A stretch of 64,000 bases of DNA, taken from Parachlamydiales bacterium (GTDB lineage Bacteria; Chlamydiota; Chlamydiia; Chlamydiales; JABDDJ01). Position 1 is the first letter of the stretch. Each line of letters opens with the position of its first letter. Where the stretch lies: contig JBAZCF010000008.1 of NCBI GenBank assembly GCA_041671045.1, positions 62,001 through 126,000 of the forward strand. The letters run 5' to 3'. The notes beneath the pieces are model-generated. The model was not told where the DNA came from, did no database searches, and worked only from the letters and a program-made list of their open reading frames with translations. Positions 1 through 8,043 of this stretch are shown piece by piece. The position numbers and the translations under genes were made by a program.

Positions 1-927
1 AGCAATTTCATCCTACGCAACATCACTAATGGAGTGGCTTTAGGCAATGTTAACCTAACAAAAGAGCAGGGTGAAAAGCTGAATAACATTGGTAAAACAG
101 CACTAAAATTCAATGATCAGCTCCAAAATTTGACTATTGGATTGAAAGATCATCTTGATCATTCACATATTAGAGCGTTAATCAGAACCCCCGAAATAGA
201 AAGTTCAACGGTATCTGATAGCTTGAACGAACTATTAAAGCAGCAAGGGGTAACGATTTATAATTACCCGGTCGAAAGGCCTATCGGAAATGCCGTCACT
301 AATTTTGATAATATCCCCAAAGAACTAGCCGCAGGAAAAATTTACTCTCCTGAACGTTTCGACGGAGCGATAAAAGAAGAGCAAAAGATACAAAAAAGAT
401 TGAATGAGCAGATAAGTTTAAATCAAGAATTTCCAAATGCCGAGAGCGAAGGTGAAATAGCAAAAGACGGTAAGCTCCTGGAAGAATCTAAAGTTCGCGA
501 AAGCAATATTAAGGAATTCAGGGATAGTTTTACTCCCGACGTAGCAAAATGGCCCGCATCCAATGGCATTAATAGCGGAAATATTAGCGAGTACACCGCT
601 ATGCTATATCAGATGGATGAAAATTCAGGATATGCCGGAAAAGTAGATAAACAGGAGTTTTCAAACTACATGACGGGGTTATTGCAGACAACTTTAAGCG
701 ATTGTGGAAATGAGACGGAAAAGATGAAAGGACAGCTTGAGAAAGGTGAGAAAACCGATAGTTTTCTCTCTGCACGTTATCGCGATGTACATACGACCAT
801 GACGCTCCTTTTGAAAAAAGAAAATGTTCGAGAAGCTTTGGGCGAGGATAATATCCACGCGATGGAGAACATGCTGGCCCAATTGAAAGACAGTGTAGAT
901 AGTATGAGTGTATTAGGTCCTAAGTAA
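1..927 (+). CDS. Hypothetical protein, 5'-truncated by window edge
   Basis: The reading frame is open from base 1, so the gene probably starts upstream of the window; the GTG at 34 is only the first internal start-like codon and has no convincing ribosome binding site. The visible part, about 308 residues, is hydrophilic and Lys/Glu/Asn-rich. It has long predicted helical stretches and no membrane segment, signal peptide or recognisable enzyme motif. I do not recognise the family. Soluble, charged, helix-rich proteins of this sort are common among candidate secreted effectors of environmental chlamydiae, but nothing in this fragment shows secretion. The next gene is convergent and begins two bases after its stop. 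Confidence 0.6.
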   Translation, partial: SNFILRNITNGVALGNVNLTKEQGEKLNNIGKTALKFNDQLQNLTIGLKDHLDHSHIRALIRTPEIESSTVSDSLNELLKQQGVTIYNYPVERPIGNAVTNFDNIPKELAAGKIYSPERFDGAIKEEQKIQKRLNEQISLNQEFPNAESEGEIAKDGKLLEESKVRESNIKEFRDSFTPDVAKWPASNGINSGNISEYTAMLYQMDENSGYAGKVDKQEFSNYMTGLLQTTLSDCGNETEKMKGQLEKGEKTDSFLSARYRDVHTTMTLLLKKENVREALGEDNIHAMENMLAQLKDSVDSMSVLGPK

Positions 928-929
928 AT

Positions 930-1556
930 TTACTTTTCGATATCCCCATTCCCATTTTTCCGATGAAAGAAGATGCTAAGGCCAATGAATATGAGTACAA
1001 TTATCGTCGTCATAATGAGATCGGGGCCAAAAGTAATATCTTCCACAAGTTCAAAGACATAATGTCCGAAGAAATACCCTAGAGCAACAAAAGTGCTGAC
1101 CCAGATGAAAGCCCCTGTGTAGGCGAATAATGCAAACTGCCTGAAATCAAGATACGTCATGCCGGCAAAAAAGCCTGTAAAATGGCGCACACCTGCAATA
1201 AAATACCCTACAACAAGGGTCCATTTGCCAAATTTTTGAAACCAGGAGTGGGCGATTTCAACTTTAGCTGGAGTCAAGCCCACCCAGCTGCCAAATCTGT
1301 TAATAAAATACATGCCTGCCGATCGACCGATGAAGTAACTTGTGGTAATTCCGCACATACTGCCTGCGTACGCGGCGAGCAGAGTTTCTTTAGGTTCAAG
1401 CGATCCTTTAGCAATCAAGATGCCGGTAAGAATCATCAATGTGTCTTCGGGAACAGGCAATGCGATAATTCCTAGGACTAGTAGAAAAAATATGGCTATA
1501 CTTCCATAGCTGAGCAGCCACTCGGTAATTGCTTGATGATCTTGAATAGCTTCCAT
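930..1556 (-). CDS. DedA-family (SNARE-associated/VTT) inner-membrane protein
   Basis: About 208 residues with several hydrophobic segments. The family pattern is clear: an N-terminal membrane-entrant helix, the segment ALPVPEDTLMILTGILIAKG, then Gly-rich motifs (GRSAGMYFINRFG; FQKFGKWTLVVGYFIAGVRHFTG) and a C-terminal transmembrane helix with a basic tail. DedA/VTT proteins are lipid-scramblase-like proteins implicated in envelope homeostasis, for example undecaprenyl phosphate or phosphatidylethanolamine handling; the substrate cannot be told from sequence. I prefer the ATG at 1556 over the GTG at 1595, because the longer version adds a polar stretch and runs into the control region of the divergent ABC-transporter operon. 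Its stop lies two bases from the stop of the convergent gene before it. Confidence 0.85.
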   Translation of the reverse strand: MEAIQDHQAITEWLLSYGSIAIFFLLVLGIIALPVPEDTLMILTGILIAKGSLEPKETLLAAYAGSMCGITTSYFIGRSAGMYFINRFGSWVGLTPAKVEIAHSWFQKFGKWTLVVGYFIAGVRHFTGFFAGMTYLDFRQFALFAYTGAFIWVSTFVALGYFFGHYVFELVEDITFGPDLIMTTIIVLIFIGLSIFFHRKNGNGDIEK

Positions 1557-1643
1557 GATATTTTTTCCACTGCGAATTATCTCTACTCTATACACCTAAT
1601 CATTTTGTTGCATCCTTTACGGAAAAAGAGTTACGTTAAGGAG

Positions 1644-2411
1644 ATGATCCGATTTATTCTACTTTTTCTTTTACTGCCCTTGGCTTTGACCTGTAAGGAA
1701 AAGGCTTTAAAGGTTGGCATGGAGCTAGCCTATCCCCCTTTCGAAACTATATGTCCTGATGGATTGCCTTGCGGTATCAGCGTAGATATTGCCAAAGACT
1801 TAGGTAAATATCTCCATCGGAAAACTGTAATTGAGAATATCCCCTTCATAGGGTTAGTTCCGTCATTGAAAACGGAGAAAATTGATGCAATCATTTCTTC
1901 TATGACGATCACACCCGGAAGAAAACGCTCCATCAATTTTTCCATGCCCTATGCCACTATTGGATTGAGCCTATTAATTAGCGAGGACTCCACTGTCCAT
2001 GGGATTGAAGATGTAAATAAAGAAGGGATGAAAGTTGTTGTTAAATCCGGTACAAGTGGTGAAGTCTATGCAGCCAAAAACCTTCCCCTAGCAAGAATCC
2101 GCATATTAGATAAAGAATCGATGTGTGTTTTAGAAGTTGTCCAGGGAAAAGCTGATGTTTTTATCTATGATCAGCTATCCATTTATAGAAATTGGCAGCG
2201 CAATCTCTCTACTACTCGTGTGAACTTAAAATCTTTTCAAAATGAATATTGGGGTATTGGCATTGCCAAAGACAATCCCGAATTACTCTCTGAAGTCAAT
2301 TCTTTCATTGAAGAGTATCACAAAAAAGATAGATTTAACAAACTGGCAAAAAAATATCTCTCCAAAGAATTAAGTGCCTTTAAAGAATTAGAAATCCCAT
2401 TTATATTTTGA
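1644..2411 (+). CDS. Polar amino-acid ABC transporter, substrate-binding protein
   Basis: About 255 residues of the type II periplasmic binding fold used by His/Arg/Gln/Glu importers (SBP_bac_3). The start at 1644 gives a clean signal sequence (MIRFILLFLLLPLALTC), with a Cys placed as in a lipoprotein. The mature part shows the family core: VGMELAYPPFETICPDG, GISVDIAKDLGKYL, the hinge region DAIISSMTITPGRKRSINFSMPY and VVKSGTSGEVYA. It would capture an amino acid in the periplasm and deliver it to the permease encoded three bases downstream. Chlamydiae have an arginine-binding relative, ArtJ, but specificity is not readable here. An AAGGAG sits directly against the ATG, an unusually short spacing; a longer upstream start would bury the signal peptide. 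Confidence 0.88.
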   Translation: MIRFILLFLLLPLALTCKEKALKVGMELAYPPFETICPDGLPCGISVDIAKDLGKYLHRKTVIENIPFIGLVPSLKTEKIDAIISSMTITPGRKRSINFSMPYATIGLSLLISEDSTVHGIEDVNKEGMKVVVKSGTSGEVYAAKNLPLARIRILDKESMCVLEVVQGKADVFIYDQLSIYRNWQRNLSTTRVNLKSFQNEYWGIGIAKDNPELLSEVNSFIEEYHKKDRFNKLAKKYLSKELSAFKELEIPFIF

Positions 2412-2414
2412 ATA

Positions 2415-3152
2415 ATGAATAAGTTTTTAGTAGCCATTCAAATTTTCTTAGGTGTAGCACTCGTAAGCTTCACGTTATTTCTTCTTCTATCCTTGGGGAA
2501 TCTCCAATGGAGCGAGGTGTGGGCATATCGAAAAGTTTTCTGGAACGGATGGAAAAATACAGTCTATATCTCAGTTTGTAGTTTAGGTCTTAGCCTGGCT
2601 ATTGGGATATTTACAGCTTTACTTAGACGCTCCGGCATTCCTTTAGCTGTTTTCCTTTCTAGATTTTTTGTGGAGCTAATCCGTGGGACGCCTCTGCTAG
2701 TGCAGATACTATTTTTCTATTACGTAGTAGCACATCAAGTCGGCTTAGAGAACCGTTTTATTGCAGGCATTATCATCCTTTCTATTTTCCATGCGGCCTA
2801 TATTGCCGAAATGATCCGCACAGGGATTGAGAACGTGAGCGCAACCCAGCTTGAATCTGCGCATGCTATCGGACTGACGACATTTCAAAGCTACCGCTTT
2901 GTAATTTTTCCCCAAGCCATTAGGCAAGTCACGCCCCCCCTAGCAGGGCAATTTGCCTCTATCATCAAAGATTCTTCTCTTTTGTCTATCATCGGCATTA
3001 ATGAGTTGACCAACAGCGCCCAGCAGGTCAACAGTGCTACTTATAGTACTTTAGAAAGCTTTTTCCCGCTTGCTTTAGGATATTTAATATTGACGCTGCC
3101 CATATCGCTGTTAAGTAAAAAGCTTGAAAATAGATTCCATTATGAAACTTGA
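2415..3152 (+). CDS. Polar amino-acid ABC transporter, permease
   Basis: 245 residues with about five transmembrane helices. It belongs to the HisM/GlnP family of inner-membrane permeases. The EAA loop that docks onto the ATPase is visible in ESAHAIGLTTFQSYRFVIFPQA, read here as the usual EAA---G---------I-LP pattern. The family signature ELIRGTPLLVQILFFYYV lies in the central region, and the C-terminus has the expected SIIKDSSLLSIIGINEL. It starts three bases after the binding-protein gene and overlaps the ATPase gene by 11 bases, so the three are one operon. It would probably work as a homodimer, because only one permease gene is present. Confidence 0.9.
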   Translation: MNKFLVAIQIFLGVALVSFTLFLLLSLGNLQWSEVWAYRKVFWNGWKNTVYISVCSLGLSLAIGIFTALLRRSGIPLAVFLSRFFVELIRGTPLLVQILFFYYVVAHQVGLENRFIAGIIILSIFHAAYIAEMIRTGIENVSATQLESAHAIGLTTFQSYRFVIFPQAIRQVTPPLAGQFASIIKDSSLLSIIGINELTNSAQQVNSATYSTLESFFPLALGYLILTLPISLLSKKLENRFHYET

Positions 3153-3873
3153 AATCTCTAAGTTAACAAAGACTTTTGGCCCTCAGAAGGCCATTTCATC
3201 GATGGATCTGGTTCTGCCTGACTGTCAATCGCTCCTATTTATCGGCCCTTCAGGCAGCGGTAAGTCCACATTACTTCGTCTTTTAGCGGGCTTGGAATAT
3301 CCAAATAGCGGAACGATGACCATCAATGACCAACCTATTGTGTATGAGGAAGAAGCTCTCAGAAAATATCGGAGCAGCTTAGGCATCGTGTTCCAGTCAT
3401 GGAATCTTTTCCCCCACCTGACAGCGTTAGAAAACATTGTTTTGCCTTTACATAGAGTCCACGGCCTAAGTAAAGAAGAGGCTATCGCTAGAAGCTTAGA
3501 GCTATTGCGACGCTTTGGGTTGGAAAAACATGCGCATAAGAAACCGTATGCCCTATCAGGAGGGCAAGTCCAAAGAATTGCGTTGATCCGGGCTGTTTCC
3601 ATACAACCTAAAATGCTCATGCTCGATGAGCCTACATCCGCTTTGGATCCGCTGATGACAGCAGAGGTCTTGGACCTTATTATGGAATTAAAGAAAGATG
3701 AAAAAGATTTCGTCTTAGTGACGCATCATCTACAGTTTGCTCGGAAGGTAGCTGACTGGGTTTTGTTTATTGCAGAAGGGCAAATTATTGAACATGGCAC
3801 CCCTGACAGCTTATTCAACCATCCTAAATCGCCTCTTGTCAAAGAGTATATGGAAAAAGTCTTGGCTTACTAG
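3142..3873 (+). CDS. Polar amino-acid ABC transporter, ATP-binding protein
   Basis: 243 residues with all ABC ATPase motifs: Walker A GPSGSGKST near residue 34, the Q-loop in GIVFQSWNLFPHLT, the signature LSGGQ followed by VQRIALIRA, Walker B MLMLDEPTSALDP and the switch His in VLVTHH. It powers the importer encoded just upstream. An in-frame TTG at 3124 would lengthen it by six residues. The ATG at 3142 gives the canonical start of this family (MKLEISKLTKTFG) and overlaps the permease by only 11 bases, which suggests translational coupling. The next gene is convergent. Confidence 0.92.
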   Translation: MKLEISKLTKTFGPQKAISSMDLVLPDCQSLLFIGPSGSGKSTLLRLLAGLEYPNSGTMTINDQPIVYEEEALRKYRSSLGIVFQSWNLFPHLTALENIVLPLHRVHGLSKEEAIARSLELLRRFGLEKHAHKKPYALSGGQVQRIALIRAVSIQPKMLMLDEPTSALDPLMTAEVLDLIMELKKDEKDFVLVTHHLQFARKVADWVLFIAEGQIIEHGTPDSLFNHPKSPLVKEYMEKVLAY

Positions 3874-3906
3874 GTCATTAGACTCTTTTGAAATTCCATT
3901 TGATTT

Positions 3907-5271
3907 CTATATTAACTCATAAGGCAGTTCCAAGGTTTTAAATTGGCGCAATTGCTGAAAGTAGGCTGTGCTATTCTGCGTGAAAAAGTCTATCACTATC
4001 CCTCGAGCTAATCTATGGGCGCCAATTCCTATACCCGGTATGTCGCTGCTGATTATCCCGTGGCTTAGAGCTGCGCTATGGTTGAAACAATAAATGTTCT
4101 TAAGAAACTCTCGATTGCTATTTGTCTTAGGAATCAATTGAAAATGGGGACCTAAGTAAGGGGCGCCATTAAACTTAGGATTTGAGGTGGGCTCCTTATC
4201 CTTCCACGAAAAGAAATCATCAACAAATGGCGTTAATAATGGCTGTGATGGAACAACGTTGATAAATCCTGTTGCAAGAATAAGATAATCGAAGCTTTTA
4301 GTCCCCTTGGCAGTCTCTAACTGAATTTTTTCGTCTTTCACCTGTACAGCTTCCACTTCTGCTCCCCTCTCAAAATGAAAGTGAGGCTGTTTTGAAATTC
4401 GCTCTATTGCTTCATGCGGAGGCGGAGTGCCATCGCTGCGGATCTCACGCATGAATTCTATTTTTTGTTTATCTGTCAGGTAATAGTAACCTTCCAGAAA
4501 TCCAGGGTAGATTAATGAGGCACTTTTGTTAACTCTGGGGATATCTTCATGGCGTATGACGATAGTTGCGGATGCAGCGCCTGCTTCTAAGGCTGTGGCT
4601 GCAGCGTCAAAAGCGGATGCGCCAGCCCCCACAACCCCTAACCTTTTATTTATAAGTAACTTAAAATCAATGCTTTCTAACGTGTGAGCATAATATTTTT
4701 TGGGAACGTCACTCATAAAAGCGGGGATTTGTGCACTGCCTCGTCCTGTTGCTAAAATAATCTTGCTGGCAGTCGCGACCCTTCCATTCGAAAACAACTG
4801 CATATTTGACCCGTCGTAATCGATTTTTTGTATGGGAAAACCGTTATTTACCGGCAAATTCAACACTTCTCTAAACCAAATCAAGTACTGCATCCATTGT
4901 GCTCTTGGAATTTTATAGAGTTTCTCCCACCCGTTTTCTCCAAATTGAGCTTCATACCAAGCCCTAAACGTTAGTAAAGGAAAGTCATAGGCGGGCCCTG
5001 TCAGCTCTTTGCCTGAGCGCAAAAGATTCATTCTGGCATAAGTTGTCCAAGGGCCCTCTTCGCCTTCCTTTGCAGTCTCGAAAATTTGAAAGTTTACAAT
5101 CCCCTGTTTAAGTAGGGCAAAAGCTGCGGAAATTCCGGCCATTCCGGCTCCAATAACTGCTACATCCATATTTTTTTGCGGATTGATTATCCAAGAAGCA
5201 GGGGGAAATTCTATACAATCCAACTGCTGAAAAATTTTTTCTTTTAGGATTTCTAATGCTTCGTTTTTCAT
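3907..5271 (-). CDS. FAD/NAD(P)-binding oxidoreductase, flavin-monooxygenase-like
   Basis: 454 residues with two Rossmann folds. The first, near residue 37, reads VAVIGAGMAGISAAFALL (FAD); the second, near residue 210, reads RLGVVGAGASAFDAAATAL (NADPH). A third conserved stretch, YLILATGFINVVP, is the ATG motif of flavin-containing monooxygenase and lysine/ornithine hydroxylase relatives. An aromatic region around PWTTYARMNLLRSGKELTGP follows the first fold. It is therefore likely a soluble NADPH-dependent flavoprotein acting on a small molecule; the substrate is unknown. It stands alone between convergent and divergent neighbours, and no biosynthetic partner is adjacent. Confidence 0.8.
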   Translation of the reverse strand: MKNEALEILKEKIFQQLDCIEFPPASWIINPQKNMDVAVIGAGMAGISAAFALLKQGIVNFQIFETAKEGEEGPWTTYARMNLLRSGKELTGPAYDFPLLTFRAWYEAQFGENGWEKLYKIPRAQWMQYLIWFREVLNLPVNNGFPIQKIDYDGSNMQLFSNGRVATASKIILATGRGSAQIPAFMSDVPKKYYAHTLESIDFKLLINKRLGVVGAGASAFDAAATALEAGAASATIVIRHEDIPRVNKSASLIYPGFLEGYYYLTDKQKIEFMREIRSDGTPPPHEAIERISKQPHFHFERGAEVEAVQVKDEKIQLETAKGTKSFDYLILATGFINVVPSQPLLTPFVDDFFSWKDKEPTSNPKFNGAPYLGPHFQLIPKTNSNREFLKNIYCFNHSAALSHGIISSDIPGIGIGAHRLARGIVIDFFTQNSTAYFQQLRQFKTLELPYELI

Positions 5272-5356
5272 CAGCAGCTCTACGGAATTAAATAATTATA
5301 TTGACGCTCTCACTATAAAGCACTAAGCTTAAATTAAACCACAACGAGGGTTTAAA

Positions 5357-5506
5357 ATGAGATTTAACGGAAACATTGGATTTCTTCTATTAGCAATTTA
5401 CCTGATCCTAATAGGGATAATTTCTTTAACAGGAGTAGCAATTCCTCCTATAGTTTTAGGAATTTTAGCTTTAGTTGCAGGTATTTTACTGCTTATCGGA
5501 AGATAA
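5357..5506 (+). CDS. Small hydrophobic membrane protein, 49 aa
   Basis: A short open frame of 49 residues with an ATG at 5357 and a GAGG ribosome binding site seven bases upstream. It starts MRFNGNIGFLLLAIYLILIG and continues as a second hydrophobic helix rich in Ile, Leu, Ala and Gly. It thus predicts two membrane helices with a short turn containing Pro-Pro and a terminal Arg. A strong hairpin terminator at 5518 follows directly, supporting a real monocistronic gene. Similar tiny two-helix proteins occur in many bacteria, often stress-induced; no function can be assigned. Confidence 0.7.
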   Translation: MRFNGNIGFLLLAIYLILIGIISLTGVAIPPIVLGILALVAGILLLIGR

Positions 5507-5517
5507 TCTTAATTTCT

Positions 5518-5562
5518 GAATAGGTGCAATTTTAGTCATTGCACCTATTCTCTCCTCTATTT
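5518..5562 (+). terminator. Rho-independent terminator after the 49-aa gene
   Basis: A perfect 13-bp inverted repeat (GAATAGGTGCAAT at 5518-5530 with its complement at 5538-5550) surrounds a 7-base loop and is followed by a pyrimidine and T-rich tract. It lies 11 bases after the small membrane-protein gene. Confidence 0.85.
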
Positions 5563-5636
5563 TTCTTTAACATTTAGCATTTCTTTCCCTTGGCATTTCT
5601 TTTGCTATTTATAGTTTGAATTCTAGGGAGAAATCT

Positions 5637-8030
5637 ATGTCTTTACCCAATTTTTCCGTCGATCTATTGAATACCGCTATTCGAGATGGGAGTTTAAATG
5701 GAGAAAATTTTGAAAATTTAATGAAAAATAATGAGTTTTTGAGCTCGCCGGATCTCTACTCTGCAGCTGTGGCGGTTATTAATTCCTATAAAGAAACCAA
5801 GAAAGACATGCCGGCAATAAAAAGGGCGTATGACATTTTAGAGAATACAAATGTCAAAAGTTTGCCCATCAATCAAACAGGTATTACCAGCTATTTTTCA
5901 ATGTGGGGCTTTAATAACGCTAAAGCGCGTTCTCAAGAGATTATTTCCACTCATTTCTCCGATTATCTGGAAGCAGTAACCACCCAACGCACAACGGGCA
6001 TCGATCTAGAAAAAAAACTAGTACGGCACGCCCGGCAGGTAGAGGCATTTCTGAAGGCCTTTGGAGTCGAGGAAAATGAATGGAAAGAACTTAAGTCAGA
6101 TCTTGCGCAGGGTAAGGAAGCGGATGGTGTAAAACATTGGAATAATATTTTAGCCCAAGTCAGAGCTACAAGCAATGGAGCACTAAAAACGACTAAAGAT
6201 GTCGAAGATTTCCTACTAGGTCATAAAACTGTACAACATCTTGTAAATCCTACCAATCCTCTTCAAGCACGCCTCCTTGGTGCCTACGCGCATATAGATT
6301 CCCTAATGAACACTTCTTCCCTCTTTACAGTAAGGCATCATCAAGGTCTGGGAGTGTCGGTACTTGGTTCTGAAAAAGAAACGTTACAAAACCAAGAAAA
6401 TTTTCTTAATATTTGGGCAAACGTACAAGTCGGTTTACTGCTAGGTGATCATCAAGCTGTTGAGAATTCATTAAACACTAAATTGCCTCGATTGAACGAA
6501 TCTATAAATTCAGGAGTAGCCCCATTCAGAAGTATCATCACAAATTTAGATCCTTCGATTAAGATTCTTCTACATAATGTGCCTATAACAAGTTTGCCTA
6601 AGTGTCCTTACAGTATAAAAATGGAACGCGGAGTTCAACTTCCTGTTGCCTTAGATAACCGTTTTTATTTTGCGGCCGCAGCTCCACGCAGCCCTTCGTC
6701 CTCCCAAGACTTTTTACAGTCTGCAGCTAAAAACAATGTGGGAGTGATTGTGGATCTACAAGGTGAGCTGGAAAGCTGGGATAAACTTATTCCCTCGCGA
6801 ATGGGTGAAGAAGCAAATGGTGTAAAGCTACTGGACAAAGAAGACGAAAAAATCCCCGGTGCTTCAGCTAATTCCCAGTATATGACCCGACATACAGTTG
6901 AAGTCACACTTCCGGAAGGCAAAAAAAGACAATTTAAAGTTTTGCGCATGCACAATTGGAATACTCAAGAAAGTTTAGATAGTGCTGCACTCACTTATGT
7001 CAGTAGAGAAGCGGCAAAATTAGAGCAGCAAACGAATGGAAAGCTTTTGGTCATTTCCGGCGAAGGGAAGCAGCGAACCTCTGCCTTTTTGATCTATCAT
7101 CATCTATCTCAAAAAGAGGTGCCTTCTATTAATGATTCCTTAGCAGATACATCCAACGAATATGCTCATTTTGCAGCCCGAGGAACCCATTATGATAACA
7201 CTGTAAAAGAAGCTCTAGAATTGAATAAGCAACCGGTACCTATTACAGGTGCTGATGAAAAGCTTATGACACGACAAGGGCTTATCCAAAATGCTGTCGG
7301 CCGAACTGTACAGATTATTAAAGTCATACAGCAGATTACACTTCCCGACACCTTTCAGAAAATAATGGAAAGTCAGATAGACCACTTTGTATCCGGATTG
7401 GACGAAGAAAATCAGCGCCTCTGTATTAGCATCTTAGCCGATACTGCCGGATTAGTCTTAAAATCACGAGGCGAACCCGATAAAATCAGGCAAGCTGTGC
7501 TGTATCTTTTGAATCATGGTATCACCTATTCACAACTCGAACAAAAATACAAAGATACCTTTCCGGAACATCCTTCAGATATCCAAAGTGTGATGTCAAG
7601 TCTTATCGAACCTAAAGTATTTAAAAAAATCTATCCAGAAAGCGCTTCATATCCTTTTTTGTATGGTTTTTTCGAAAATAAGCTTCAACTAGAAAAGCGG
7701 CCTTCTGATGTCGCCGATGTAATAGAAGAAATTGAGGGCAATATCGCAGGGGTAAGTAGCAATGCTTTGCTAATGCACAGTGAACTTAGAAGAGGACTGA
7801 ACGCGAAACTGCTTAACATTGAGTCAATCAATAAGTTTGTTGAATCTAGATATGCTCCCCTGTTGTCAGACTTCCACAGACTATTAAAAAACTTGAGCCC
7901 CCTTGAAGTACCCTCAATTAATCCTAAGGTATTCAGTATTGCAGAACCTAAAGCTATAGGCCTTACCACACAGGAACACCTAGATCAAATGACACCCGAA
8001 CAAAGAAAGGCAGAATCAAAACGCCCTTAA
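5637..8030 (+). CDS. Large protein with degenerate tyrosine-phosphatase-like domain (paralogue A)
   Basis: 797 residues from the ATG at 5637, which has GGGAG seven bases upstream; the TTG at 5616 is less likely. Residues 1-200 match the next gene almost throughout (for example AIKRAYDILENTNVKSLP). Residues 344-490 follow the order of classical protein tyrosine phosphatases: YFAAAAP...SSQDF (compare YIATQGP...EDFW), NVGVIVDL (compare NVxVIVML), a loop HNW at 439-441 where WPD is expected, and LLVISGEGKQRTSAF where HCSAGxGRTG is expected. The catalytic Cys is Ser474, spaced exactly x5 from Arg480, and the WPD Asp is missing (W441-N-T). I infer a phosphatase fold without classical catalysis, possibly binding phosphotyrosine. 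The C-terminal 300 residues are helical and unknown. No signal peptide or membrane helix is visible; a secreted effector is plausible. Confidence 0.72.
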   Translation: MSLPNFSVDLLNTAIRDGSLNGENFENLMKNNEFLSSPDLYSAAVAVINSYKETKKDMPAIKRAYDILENTNVKSLPINQTGITSYFSMWGFNNAKARSQEIISTHFSDYLEAVTTQRTTGIDLEKKLVRHARQVEAFLKAFGVEENEWKELKSDLAQGKEADGVKHWNNILAQVRATSNGALKTTKDVEDFLLGHKTVQHLVNPTNPLQARLLGAYAHIDSLMNTSSLFTVRHHQGLGVSVLGSEKETLQNQENFLNIWANVQVGLLLGDHQAVENSLNTKLPRLNESINSGVAPFRSIITNLDPSIKILLHNVPITSLPKCPYSIKMERGVQLPVALDNRFYFAAAAPRSPSSSQDFLQSAAKNNVGVIVDLQGELESWDKLIPSRMGEEANGVKLLDKEDEKIPGASANSQYMTRHTVEVTLPEGKKRQFKVLRMHNWNTQESLDSAALTYVSREAAKLEQQTNGKLLVISGEGKQRTSAFLIYHHLSQKEVPSINDSLADTSNEYAHFAARGTHYDNTVKEALELNKQPVPITGADEKLMTRQGLIQNAVGRTVQIIKVIQQITLPDTFQKIMESQIDHFVSGLDEENQRLCISILADTAGLVLKSRGEPDKIRQAVLYLLNHGITYSQLEQKYKDTFPEHPSDIQSVMSSLIEPKVFKKIYPESASYPFLYGFFENKLQLEKRPSDVADVIEEIEGNIAGVSSNALLMHSELRRGLNAKLLNIESINKFVESRYAPLLSDFHRLLKNLSPLEVPSINPKVFSIAEPKAIGLTTQEHLDQMTPEQRKAESKRP

Positions 8031-8043
8031 ATAAGGAGGGGAT

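Noticed and set aside
1533..1643. N-terminal extension of the amino-acid-binding protein
   Set aside because: It would bury the signal peptide and overlap the DedA start region.
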